Shown one piece after another: positions 6,876 through 13,705 of a stretch of DNA of 18,063 bases. Positions within the stretch are counted from its first letter, which is position 1; the number at the start of each line of letters is the position of its first letter. The notes below the pieces were generated by a model, which was not told the origin of the DNA, did no database searches, and saw only the letters and a list, made by a program, of their open reading frames with translations. The stretch comes from an uncultured Propionibacterium sp. (GTDB lineage Bacteria > Actinomycetota > Actinomycetes > Propionibacteriales > Propionibacteriaceae): contig CALHWB010000045.1 of assembly GCA_938036835.1 (NCBI GenBank), positions 1 through 18,063 of the forward strand, read 5' to 3'. The position numbers and the translations under genes were made by a program.

Positions 6876-8345
6876 TCAGGCACCCGGCGATCGTGGCATG
6901 CCCAGGCCAACGCCACTTGACCCGGACTGGTTCGCTGCCTGCCAGGCGTCTCCTCCCCGGGTACGGCGCAGGTTCCGCAGCGGTGCGTCAGCAACCAGAT
7001 GATGCGGGGCCGCGTAGGTGATTTCGACCTCGGCGATATCCCCCGGTCGGGGTCGCGCCTGCGGATCCGCGGGCAACACCACATGAACCAACCGGTTGTC
7101 GCGGGCACGCCCTGAGATTCTGGCGGTATGTCGATCCTTACGCCCCTCACCGGTGGCGAATAATACCTCTACATCACGACCTACCTGGGCCTGGTTTTCC
7201 TCCCAACTGATGCGCTCAATGACGGCCACCAGACGCTCATAGCGTTCCTGCGTCACTTCCGCAGGTATCTGATCGGGCATGGCGGCTGCCGGCGTGCCGG
7301 GCCGAACGGAATACTGAAAGGTGAAGGCAGCACTGAACCGGGCCTGCTCAACCACCTGCAGGGTCTGCTCGAAATCCTGTTCGGTCTCGCCGGGAAAGCC
7401 AACGATAATATCGGTGGTAATGGCAGCCTGCGGCAGCCGATCGCGAACCCGAGCGAGGATATCCAGGAACCGCTTGCTGCGATAGCTCCGTCGCATGTCA
7501 CGCAGTACCTTGTCGGAGCCGGACTGTAAGGGCATGTGCAACGATGGCATGACGTTATGCGTATCGGCCATGGCATCGATCACGTCCGTGGTGAAGGAGG
7601 CCGGATGCGGACTGGTGAAGCGCACCCTTTCCAAACCCTCGACCTGGCCACAGGCTCGCAGTAGCTTGCCGAAAGCCTGGCGGTCGGCGAACTCGGCCCC
7701 ATAGGTATTTACGTTCTGCCCCAGCAGCGTGATCTCCTGTACGCCCTGAGCGACCAGAGTCTCGATCTCTCGCAGGATCTCTTCGGGACGCCGGTCGGTC
7801 TCCTTGCCCCGTAGGCTGGGCACGATGCAGAAAGTACAGGTGTTGTTGCAGCCGACGCTGATCGCCACCCAGGCAGCGTATGCCGAATCACGACGGGTTG
7901 GCAGATCGGACGGGAAACGTTGCAAGGCCTCGGCGATCTCAACCTGGGCTGTCTGCTCGATACGCGCCCTTTCGAGCAACACCGGTAGCGAACCGATGTT
8001 GTGGGTGCCGAACACAACGTCCACCCAAGGCGCCTTACGGGTGATCAGATCACGATCCTTCTGAGCCATGCAGCCACCCACCGCGATCTGCATGCCCGGA
8101 TGCCGGCGTTTCACCTGGGCCATGTGTCCGAGATTGCCGTAGAGCCGGTTGTCGGCGTTCTCCCGAACTGCGCAGGTGTTGAAGACCACCACATCCGCGT
8201 CGGCACACGAACCGGTCACCGGCACCAGACCGGCTTGCTCCAGCAATCCGGCTATTCGTTCGGAATCGTGCACATTCATCTGGCAGCCATAGGTAACCAC
8301 CCGATAGGTACGGGGCTGGGCATTCTCGGCTTTAGGATCAGTCAT
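6876..8345 (-). CDS. miaB: tRNA-2-methylthio-N6-dimethylallyladenosine synthase
   Basis: A 489-residue radical-SAM methylthiotransferase that adds a methylthio group to the A37 base prenylated by MiaA. The N-terminal UPF0004 domain carries Cys21 (YGCQMN), Cys58 (NTCAVRENA) and Cys92 (GGCMAQ) for the auxiliary 4Fe-4S cluster. The radical-SAM motif is C166-N-N-T-C170-T-F-C173. A TRAM domain follows near residues 395-460, then a tail of about 30 residues ending in MPRSPGA that looks unconserved. No strong Shine-Dalgarno precedes the ATG at 8345; a possible small ORF ends 3 nt before it. It heads the miaB-miaA-dapF unit and has a 243-bp structured leader. Confidence 0.96.
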   Translation of the reverse strand: MTDPKAENAQPRTYRVVTYGCQMNVHDSERIAGLLEQAGLVPVTGSCADADVVVFNTCAVRENADNRLYGNLGHMAQVKRRHPGMQIAVGGCMAQKDRDLITRKAPWVDVVFGTHNIGSLPVLLERARIEQTAQVEIAEALQRFPSDLPTRRDSAYAAWVAISVGCNNTCTFCIVPSLRGKETDRRPEEILREIETLVAQGVQEITLLGQNVNTYGAEFADRQAFGKLLRACGQVEGLERVRFTSPHPASFTTDVIDAMADTHNVMPSLHMPLQSGSDKVLRDMRRSYRSKRFLDILARVRDRLPQAAITTDIIVGFPGETEQDFEQTLQVVEQARFSAAFTFQYSVRPGTPAAAMPDQIPAEVTQERYERLVAVIERISWEENQAQVGRDVEVLFATGEGRKDRHTARISGRARDNRLVHVVLPADPQARPRPGDIAEVEITYAAPHHLVADAPLRNLRRTRGGDAWQAANQSGSSGVGLGMPRSPGA

Positions 8346-8348
8346 GGC

Positions 8349-8543
8349 CTATCCACTGTAGACGGTACGGCCCTGAGACACCGGGCACCAGCGCCCCTCC
8401 ACCCCCACACCAGGTAGTCGATACGGCCCGCTGTCCACTTCTGGCTTCAGCATCCCTGAGCGCCTCCGGGTGACAGCGGGCCTGGTATCGCCTGTTTTAC
8501 CGGGTGCCGTTCTTGGGGGAAGAACTGCACCTGGTTGGATCAT
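8349..8543 (-). CDS. possible small ORF in the miaB leader
   Basis: A 64-codon frame begins with ATG at 8543, with GAGGGG (8551-8556) as a good Shine-Dalgarno 7 nt upstream, and stops at TAG, 3 nt before the miaB ATG. That spacing would allow translational coupling. Against it, GC3 is only about 59% and the predicted peptide (many Pro, Gly, Arg) resembles nothing I know. The frame runs across both inverted repeats of the leader, so its translation would disrupt them. It may be a chance frame. Confidence 0.2.
   Translation of the reverse strand: MIQPGAVLPPRTAPGKTGDTRPAVTRRRSGMLKPEVDSGPYRLPGVGVEGRWCPVSQGRTVYSG
8411..8494. repeat. long bulged inverted repeat in the recX-miaB gap
   Basis: Three paired blocks are nested: CAGG 8411-8414 with CCTG 8491-8494, CGATAC 8419-8424 with GTATCG 8485-8490, and GGCCCGCTGTC 8425-8435 with GACAGCGGGCC 8472-8482. 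That is 21 base pairs with a 4-nt and a 2-nt bulge and a loop of about 36 nt. As RNA it would be a stable structure on either strand. It lies upstream of miaB and downstream of recX, so it may be a leader element, a terminator or a small RNA. No T-tract follows on either side. Confidence 0.6.
8503..8531. terminator. hairpin downstream of recX, possible terminator
   Basis: GGTGC/GCACC (5 bp), one C-T mismatch, then GTTCTT/AAGAAC (6 bp) enclose a loop that is GGGGG on plus and CCCCC on minus. It starts about 57 bp past the recX stop and could end recA-recX transcription, though no U-tract follows on the minus strand. It could equally belong to the miaB leader together with the adjacent larger repeat. 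Confidence 0.4.
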
Positions 8544-8588
8544 GGCACAGCCCCTCGGCTAGCACCGATAGGTCCGCGAAATGAACCC

Positions 8589-9119
8589 TCAGCATTCAGG
8601 ACCGTCCGGCATGGCCATGTCGTCATCGATCAACCCGGCCGCACTCACCGCAGCCTGGGCCGCCTGCCAGGCCAATTCACCGCTAAAACCTCGCCTGGTC
8701 AGCGCCGATGCCAGGCGACGCAGTGCTACCTCCGAGGGCAACCCGCTCATGGCGCGCACTCGCCGCTCGGCAAAACCATGGGCAGCCCGAGTCTCATCGC
8801 AACTGTCCAACTGGTCTACCGCGGCCAGCACAATATGGTCTGCGAGCCCCCTCCGGCGCAGTTCGAGCCGCAGCGCGCGCTTCGACATACCCCGGACCCG
8901 ATACCGGGATTCCACCAGTTGGCGGGCGTAGGTGACATCATCTAGCAGCCCGACCTCAGTGAACCGATCCAGTACTCGTTCGATGATCTCGGGGTCGGTT
9001 CCCCGACGGGCCAGATGATTTGCCAGTTCGGCACGGCCATGAGCCCGTCGTTCCAAAGCATGCAGCGCGATCTCCCGGGCAATCTCGTATGGGTCGGCGT
9101 CCGGGTCGTGGACAGTCAT
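8589..9119 (-). CDS. recX: regulatory protein RecX
   Basis: A 176-residue all-helical protein that binds inside the RecA filament and in other bacteria limits its recombinase and coprotease activity. The sequence shows the three-helix repeats of the family: ALERRAHGRAELANHLARRG (about 25-44), then DVTYARQLVESRYRVRGMSKR (about 65-85), and the final repeat ending in the LTRRGFS region near residue 150. The ATG at 9119 lies 4 nt after the recA stop; no Shine-Dalgarno is apparent, so translation is probably coupled to recA. A frame extension to 9314 overlaps recA and is not credible. It shares the recA promoter and therefore its damage induction. Confidence 0.93.
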   Translation of the reverse strand: MTVHDPDADPYEIAREIALHALERRAHGRAELANHLARRGTDPEIIERVLDRFTEVGLLDDVTYARQLVESRYRVRGMSKRALRLELRRRGLADHIVLAAVDQLDSCDETRAAHGFAERRVRAMSGLPSEVALRRLASALTRRGFSGELAWQAAQAAVSAAGLIDDDMAMPDGPEC

Positions 9120-9123
9120 CGAC

Positions 9124-10176
<1,053 letters not shown>

Positions 10177-10239
10177 CTTCGTGATGTCCTCTCATTAGCC
10201 AGCCGGCGCTGGGAGTCGGGTGGATCTCGTTGTCTCCGG

Positions 10240-10262
10240 ACGCTATCGCCAGGCGCTGACAA
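10240..10262 (-). promoter_or_regulatory. RecA-NDp-type damage-inducible promoter (PafBC type) for recA
   Basis: On the minus strand TTGTCAGCG (10254-10262), eight bases, then TAGCGT (10240-10245). This fits the mycobacterial RecA-NDp motif tTGTCRgtg-N8-TAnnnT, recognised by PafBC, at every strongly conserved position; the only deviation is C for T in the weak GTG part. The start would be near 10233, about 57 nt before the ATG. The match is seen directly; PafBC control is inferred, and pafBC is not in this window. Confidence 0.65.
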
Positions 10263-10322
10263 ATTGCGCGACCCAGCCATTACCTGTGGATAACCCGGAA
10301 GACTCCTCGATCGGCCACGCCC

Positions 10323-10328
10323 AGCATA
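10323..10328 (-). promoter_or_regulatory. candidate -10 of the LexA-controlled recA promoter
   Basis: TATGCT on the minus strand follows the recA SOS box by one base, so the box would fill the spacer between -35 and -10. The corresponding -35 region (10346-10351) is poor. Start would be near 10316, giving a long leader of about 140 nt. Confidence 0.4.
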
Positions 10329-10329
10329 A

Positions 10330-10345
10330 CCGAACAAGTGTTCGA
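10330..10345. promoter_or_regulatory. LexA (SOS) box of recA
   Basis: CCGAACAAGTGTTCGA matches TCGAAC-N4-GTTCGA at 11 of 12 defined positions, in the 260-bp region upstream of recA and about 155 bp before its ATG. Confidence 0.85.
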
Positions 10346-10436
10346 ACCAGGGTTACGGCCGGCGTGTCGCATCCCCGGTTACCGACTACCTAGCCCGCCC
10401 GCCAGAGCAACTCGGTTCGGCCAAGCGGTACCGTCG

Positions 10437-10631
10437 TCAGCGCTCGCTGGGGGGCAATTCCAGCTGGGCCCAAACCGCCCGCCAGATCAGCTTGCAGGGT
10501 ACTCCCGCAGCCAACGCCTCAATCACGGTATGACCCCCCAACTCGGCAAGATTGTGCTGCTCAGCCCACACCCGAGCATAGGACTCGCCGAACTGGCTAT
10601 GGAGCCGCTGCCACAGTTCTGCCTCTCGCAC
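10437..10631 (-). CDS. DUF3046 family protein
   Basis: A 64-residue protein of unknown function, found almost only in actinobacteria and typically encoded directly upstream of recA, as here. Recognisable family features are the aromatic N-terminal helix (LWQRLHSQFG), YARVWAEQHNL, the central ELGGHTVIEALAAG and KLIWRAVWAQLELP near the C-terminus. It starts with GTG at 10631, 29 nt after the clgR stop, with no clear Shine-Dalgarno. It is probably co-transcribed with clgR and may read through toward recA. Confidence 0.9.
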   Translation of the reverse strand: MREAELWQRLHSQFGESYARVWAEQHNLAELGGHTVIEALAAGVPCKLIWRAVWAQLELPPSER

Positions 10632-10660
10632 GAAACCAAACCTACGCGGGCAGCCCGCGG

Positions 10661-10927
10661 TCAGGCCGCCATTACCGCCTGTTCGGCTTCCATATCGGCG
10701 AATCGCGTGGCCACCTCGGCATAGAGCCTCGACAGAGGGATGTGCAAAGCCTGACCGATCGCCAGCAGCAATTCGCTGGAGGCCTCCTTCTGACCGCGCT
10801 CCACCTCGGACAGATAGCCCAGACTTACCCGGGCCGCCAAAGACACCTCACGGAGGGTGCGCCGTTGCCTGATCCGCTCGGCGCGCAATACCTCACCCAG
10901 CAGTTCGCGAACCAACCCGGTCACCAT
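10661..10927 (-). CDS. clgR: ClgR-type helix-turn-helix transcriptional regulator
   Basis: An 88-residue XRE-family regulator. The HTH (about 23-47) contains TLREVSLAARVSLGYLSEVERG followed by EASSELL, the highly conserved core of ClgR/PopR-like proteins that activate clp protease genes in actinobacteria. The ATG at 10927 is chosen because GGAGG lies 5 nt upstream; the frame extends to 10981, but those residues have no Shine-Dalgarno and no family match. The protein ends in VMAA; in Streptomyces, ClgR with a terminal Ala-Ala is a ClpP1P2 substrate, so proteolytic feedback is plausible. It sits 65 bp after cinA and 29 bp before the DUF3046 gene. Confidence 0.88.
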   Translation of the reverse strand: MVTGLVRELLGEVLRAERIRQRRTLREVSLAARVSLGYLSEVERGQKEASSELLLAIGQALHIPLSRLYAEVATRFADMEAEQAVMAA

Positions 10928-10992
10928 TGCCGCCTCCGTGATCAGTTTCCAATCGCCGTTAACAGTGTTGAGAACAACCAATGATCCGACGA

Positions 10993-11517
10993 TTATTCCG
11001 TCGCCGGACTGACCGGTTCCCCTAGGCAGTCCGTCAGCCAGGCCAGCGCCGCAGCCACGGTTTGCATCCTGATCTCACCACGGTCGCCCACCAGATCCAG
11101 TCTCCGAGCCCGGATTCGTTCTGTCCACCGCGCCGGCAGCGCCAATCCCAGCCAGACCGTGCCGGGGGCGATGCCATCCTGGGATTCCGGACCCGCAACC
11201 CCGGTGGTGGCCAACCCGACATCGGCCCGGCAACTCCAGGCCGCGCCCAAGGCCATCTCCTTGGCCACTCGTTCGTTCACCACACCATTCGCCGCAACAA
11301 AACCAGTCGAGACGCCGGCCAGAGAGACCTTCAGATCGGTGGCGTAGGCTATCAGACCGCCCCGGTAGACGGCCGAGGCGCCGGCCACAGCCGTAACGGC
11401 AGCGCCCAAACCGCCTCCGGTAAGCGATTCACAGGTCGCCAGCGTCCAACCGCCGGACGACAACACCCGGATCAGACGCGCGGCGGCCAGGGATGGCACC
11501 TCGTGCGATGGGTTCAC
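10993..11517 (-). CDS. cinA: CinA C-terminal-domain protein, nicotinamide-nucleotide amidohydrolase (PncC type)
   Basis: A 174-residue protein consisting only of the CinA C-terminal domain, which in characterised members deamidates NMN to NaMN in NAD recycling. The nucleophile motif ESLTGGGLGA (Ser31), then YRGGLIAYATDLK (Tyr58, Lys63) and TGVAGPESQDG (105-115) are conserved. The N-terminal molybdopterin-like COG1058 domain of full-length CinA is absent, as is usual in this actinobacterial locus. The GTG start overlaps the pgsA stop in GTGA, and GGGGAG lies 8 nt upstream; the frame extends to 11586 but inside pgsA. In Gram-positive bacteria cinA is often linked to recA, as here. Symbol pncC would also fit. 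Confidence 0.9.
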   Translation of the reverse strand: MNPSHEVPSLAAARLIRVLSSGGWTLATCESLTGGGLGAAVTAVAGASAVYRGGLIAYATDLKVSLAGVSTGFVAANGVVNERVAKEMALGAAWSCRADVGLATTGVAGPESQDGIAPGTVWLGLALPARWTERIRARRLDLVGDRGEIRMQTVAAALAWLTDCLGEPVSPATE

Positions 11518-12206
11518 GTGCGTTGCTCCCCTGCGGGTGCGGGATCCTCGCTGGGTGTGGTCGGCTCGCGAGTCTGATTGGCCCACCGAGCGGCTCCTCC
11601 GGTGACGCCTACCGGACCACCCGCGGCCAGCGCGGCAGCTCGCAGCCTACGAGCCTCGAACAGGTAGTCGATTCCGGTCAGTACCGTGAGGATGAAGGCG
11701 ATCGTCAGCAAGACCCATTTGAGCCCGATGAACCAGAACGGCTCGGTGGGCAACCAAGGCAACCAACTGACCAAGGTGAAAGATTGCATCAGGGTCTTCA
11801 GTTTGCCACCTCGGTTAGCAGCCATCACCCCGTACTTCAGGATGGCGAACCGCAGTGCGGTGATCCCCCATTCACGGATCAGGATGACGACGGTGATCGC
11901 CCAGGGCAACTGCCCCACCACCGAGAGCAGGACGAATGCCACGCCGGTGAGCGCCTTATCGGCAATGGAATCCCAAATCTTGCCGAAGTCGGTGACCATG
12001 TTGTATTTGCGCGCGATGTGACCATCCAGGCTGTCGGTGAGAACCGCCATCACGAAGATGCCGGTGGCAACCAGACGACCAGCAGGATCCTGCGGATGCA
12101 ACAAGAAGACGACGACGAGAACCGGAACAAACACCAGACGCAGCAATGTGAGGGCATTGGGCACATTCCAGGTGAAGCCGAGCACCTTTTCCCCCTGTAC
12201 CGCCAT
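11514..12206 (-). CDS. pgsA: CDP-diacylglycerol-glycerol-3-phosphate 3-phosphatidyltransferase
   Basis: A 230-residue integral membrane enzyme making phosphatidylglycerol phosphate, the committed step to phosphatidylglycerol and cardiolipin. The CDP-alcohol phosphatidyltransferase motif is complete: D58, D61-G62, A65-R66, G75, D79, D83. Hydrophobic segments lie at about 19-36, 45-57, 85-110 and 155-180, with a further one near the end of the core. The roughly 45-residue tail, rich in Ala, Gly, Pro and Thr, is hydrophilic. AAGGAG lies 5 nt before the ATG at 12206. It follows rimO by 80 bp and overlaps cinA by 4 nt. Close paralogues (other CDP-alcohol transferases) cannot be fully excluded, but the locus context supports PgsA. 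Confidence 0.93.
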   Translation of the reverse strand: MAVQGEKVLGFTWNVPNALTLLRLVFVPVLVVVFLLHPQDPAGRLVATGIFVMAVLTDSLDGHIARKYNMVTDFGKIWDSIADKALTGVAFVLLSVVGQLPWAITVVILIREWGITALRFAILKYGVMAANRGGKLKTLMQSFTLVSWLPWLPTEPFWFIGLKWVLLTIAFILTVLTGIDYLFEARRLRAAALAAGGPVGVTGGAARWANQTREPTTPSEDPAPAGEQRT

Positions 12207-12265
12207 CGCTGCTCCTTGATCGGGGTTCGACCGGTTGCGAACCGCAATTTCACTCTACTGCCACC

Positions 12266-12281
12266 AGCCCGGCTCCGGGCT
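12266..12281. terminator. short palindrome just after rimO
   Basis: AGCCCGG-CT-CCGGGCT is a 7-bp perfect inverted repeat (6 bp stem with a 4-nt loop as RNA) beginning 6 nt past the rimO stop. It could attenuate transcription between rimO and pgsA. No U-tract follows. Confidence 0.35.
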
Positions 12282-12286
12282 CATCG

Positions 12287-13705
12287 CTATTCGCATCTGG
12301 CGATCAGGTCGATACCCGCGGAATCGGTAACGCGCGCCGTAACCAGGTCGCCAACGGCTGCATCCGGGGCGGTCATCAAGGTGGTGACACCATCCACCTC
12401 TGGACCCTGATGGGCTGCGCGTCCGAGAACCGCCGCATCGTCCACTCGCTCGATCAACACCTGTACCCGATCCCCGATCCGGTCGGTGGCCCGCTGCTCG
12501 CACAACCGCTCAACCAGTTCGGACACCCTGTTCTGGCGTGCGACGATCTCTTCAGTGCCCAGTTTGCCGGCCAGCCCAGCCGCTTCGGTGCCCTCCTCAT
12601 CGGAGTACCCGAAAACACCCACCACATCGAGTTCGGCCGCCGCCAAAAAATCGGTCAGCAATTCGACATCCCGCTCGGTCTCACCCGGAAACCCGACAAT
12701 CACATTGCTGCGGATCCCGGCCTGCGGGGCGAGTCTGCGGATGCGTCCGATCAGATCCAGGAAACTGTCCGGATCACCAAAACGCCGCATAGCGCGCAAT
12801 ACCCGTGGCGCGGCATGTTGGAAGGACAGATCGAAGTACGGCACCACATTCGCGCCGGTGGCTATGGCTGCCAGGATCCCTGGAGTCATTTCCGCCGGTT
12901 GCAGGTAACTGACCCGGATCCAGGCCAGGCCAGTTACCCGGCTCAGTTCCGCCAATAACCGGGGCAGGGCCTGCCGGTCGGCGAAGTCCTTACCATACGA
13001 CGAGGAGTTCTCGCTGACCAGCATCACCTCACGAACCCCACGTTCGACCAGCCAGCGGGCCTCGGCAACGATCTCGCCGATTGGACGCGACAGATAGGCT
13101 CCCCGAAAGGACGGAATTGCGCAGAAGGCACAGCGCCGATCGCATCCCGAAGCGATCTTCAACGGTGCGAAGGGGCCGGCGTCCAAGCGCCTACGCAACA
13201 CCCGGGGACCGGTGGGCGGTGCCACGCCCGCCGGCAGATCGGGAATCCCGCCGTGACCGGGCACCGCTCCTGCCGCGGCTGGCCGGGCCGCCGGCGCCAG
13301 TGGCAACAGCCGGCGCCGATCCGTGGGCCGGTGGGCGACCGGTCGTTCGCCGGCTAGCACGGCACGCAACCTCTCGCCGATCTGGGGGTAGGCATCAAAA
13401 CCGAACACCGCATCGACCTCGGGCAGTTCGCCGGCCAGTTCCCGGCCATACCGTTCCGCAAGGCAACCCACTGCGACCACCGTCCGGGCCTGGCCCGCCT
13501 GCTTCAGATCTGCCGCAGCCAGCAGGGTATCTATGGAATCCTTCTTGGCCGGTTCGATGAAACCGCAGGTGTTCACCACGATCACGACCGCATCCTCCGG
13601 TTCACCAACCAACGTGAAGCCTTCGGCAGCTAGCCTGGCCGCCAACTCCTCGGAATCCACATCGTTGCGGGCACAGCCCAGACTGACCAGATGAACCGGG
13701 ATCAT
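12287..13705 (-). CDS. rimO: ribosomal protein uS12 methylthiotransferase RimO
   Basis: A 472-residue radical-SAM enzyme that methylthiolates a conserved aspartate of ribosomal protein S12. Auxiliary-cluster cysteines are Cys11 (SLGCARNDVDSE), Cys47 (NTCGFI) and Cys81 (VGCLAERY); the radical-SAM motif is C188-D-R-R-C192-A-F-C195. SLGCxRNxVDSE and NTCGFI distinguish RimO from MiaB, so the two methylthiotransferases of the window are separate enzymes. A Pro/Ala/Arg-rich linker at about 120-175 between the first and second domains is longer than in E. coli RimO. A TRAM domain is expected at about 405-470. The ATG overlaps the ftsK stop by one base (TGATG), indicating coupling. Confidence 0.95.
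   Translation of the reverse strand: MIPVHLVSLGCARNDVDSEELAARLAAEGFTLVGEPEDAVVIVVNTCGFIEPAKKDSIDTLLAAADLKQAGQARTVVAVGCLAERYGRELAGELPEVDAVFGFDAYPQIGERLRAVLAGERPVAHRPTDRRRLLPLAPAARPAAAGAVPGHGGIPDLPAGVAPPTGPRVLRRRLDAGPFAPLKIASGCDRRCAFCAIPSFRGAYLSRPIGEIVAEARWLVERGVREVMLVSENSSSYGKDFADRQALPRLLAELSRVTGLAWIRVSYLQPAEMTPGILAAIATGANVVPYFDLSFQHAAPRVLRAMRRFGDPDSFLDLIGRIRRLAPQAGIRSNVIVGFPGETERDVELLTDFLAAAELDVVGVFGYSDEEGTEAAGLAGKLGTEEIVARQNRVSELVERLCEQRATDRIGDRVQVLIERVDDAAVLGRAAHQGPEVDGVTTLMTAPDAAVGDLVTARVTDSAGIDLIARCE

Noticed and set aside
8355..8360. TACAGT as a -10 for miaB
   Set aside because: It ends 9 nt before the ATG but has no -35, and it competes with the structured leader and possible small ORF. 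Not strong enough to list as a promoter.
8503..8531. 6C RNA, because the minus-strand hairpin loop is CCCCC
   Set aside because: The 6C family has two adjacent hairpins, each with at least six C in the loop. Here only one loop is C-rich, with five C, and the neighbouring stem has a different loop and genomic context.
11656..11671. SOS-box-like TCGAAC-AGGT-AGTCGA
   Set aside because: Two mismatches in the right half, inside the pgsA coding region and not near a start. Probably chance.
13032..13046. CGAAC-CCCAC-GTTCG palindrome
   Set aside because: The half-sites look like an SOS box but are 5 bp apart instead of 4, and it lies within rimO coding sequence.
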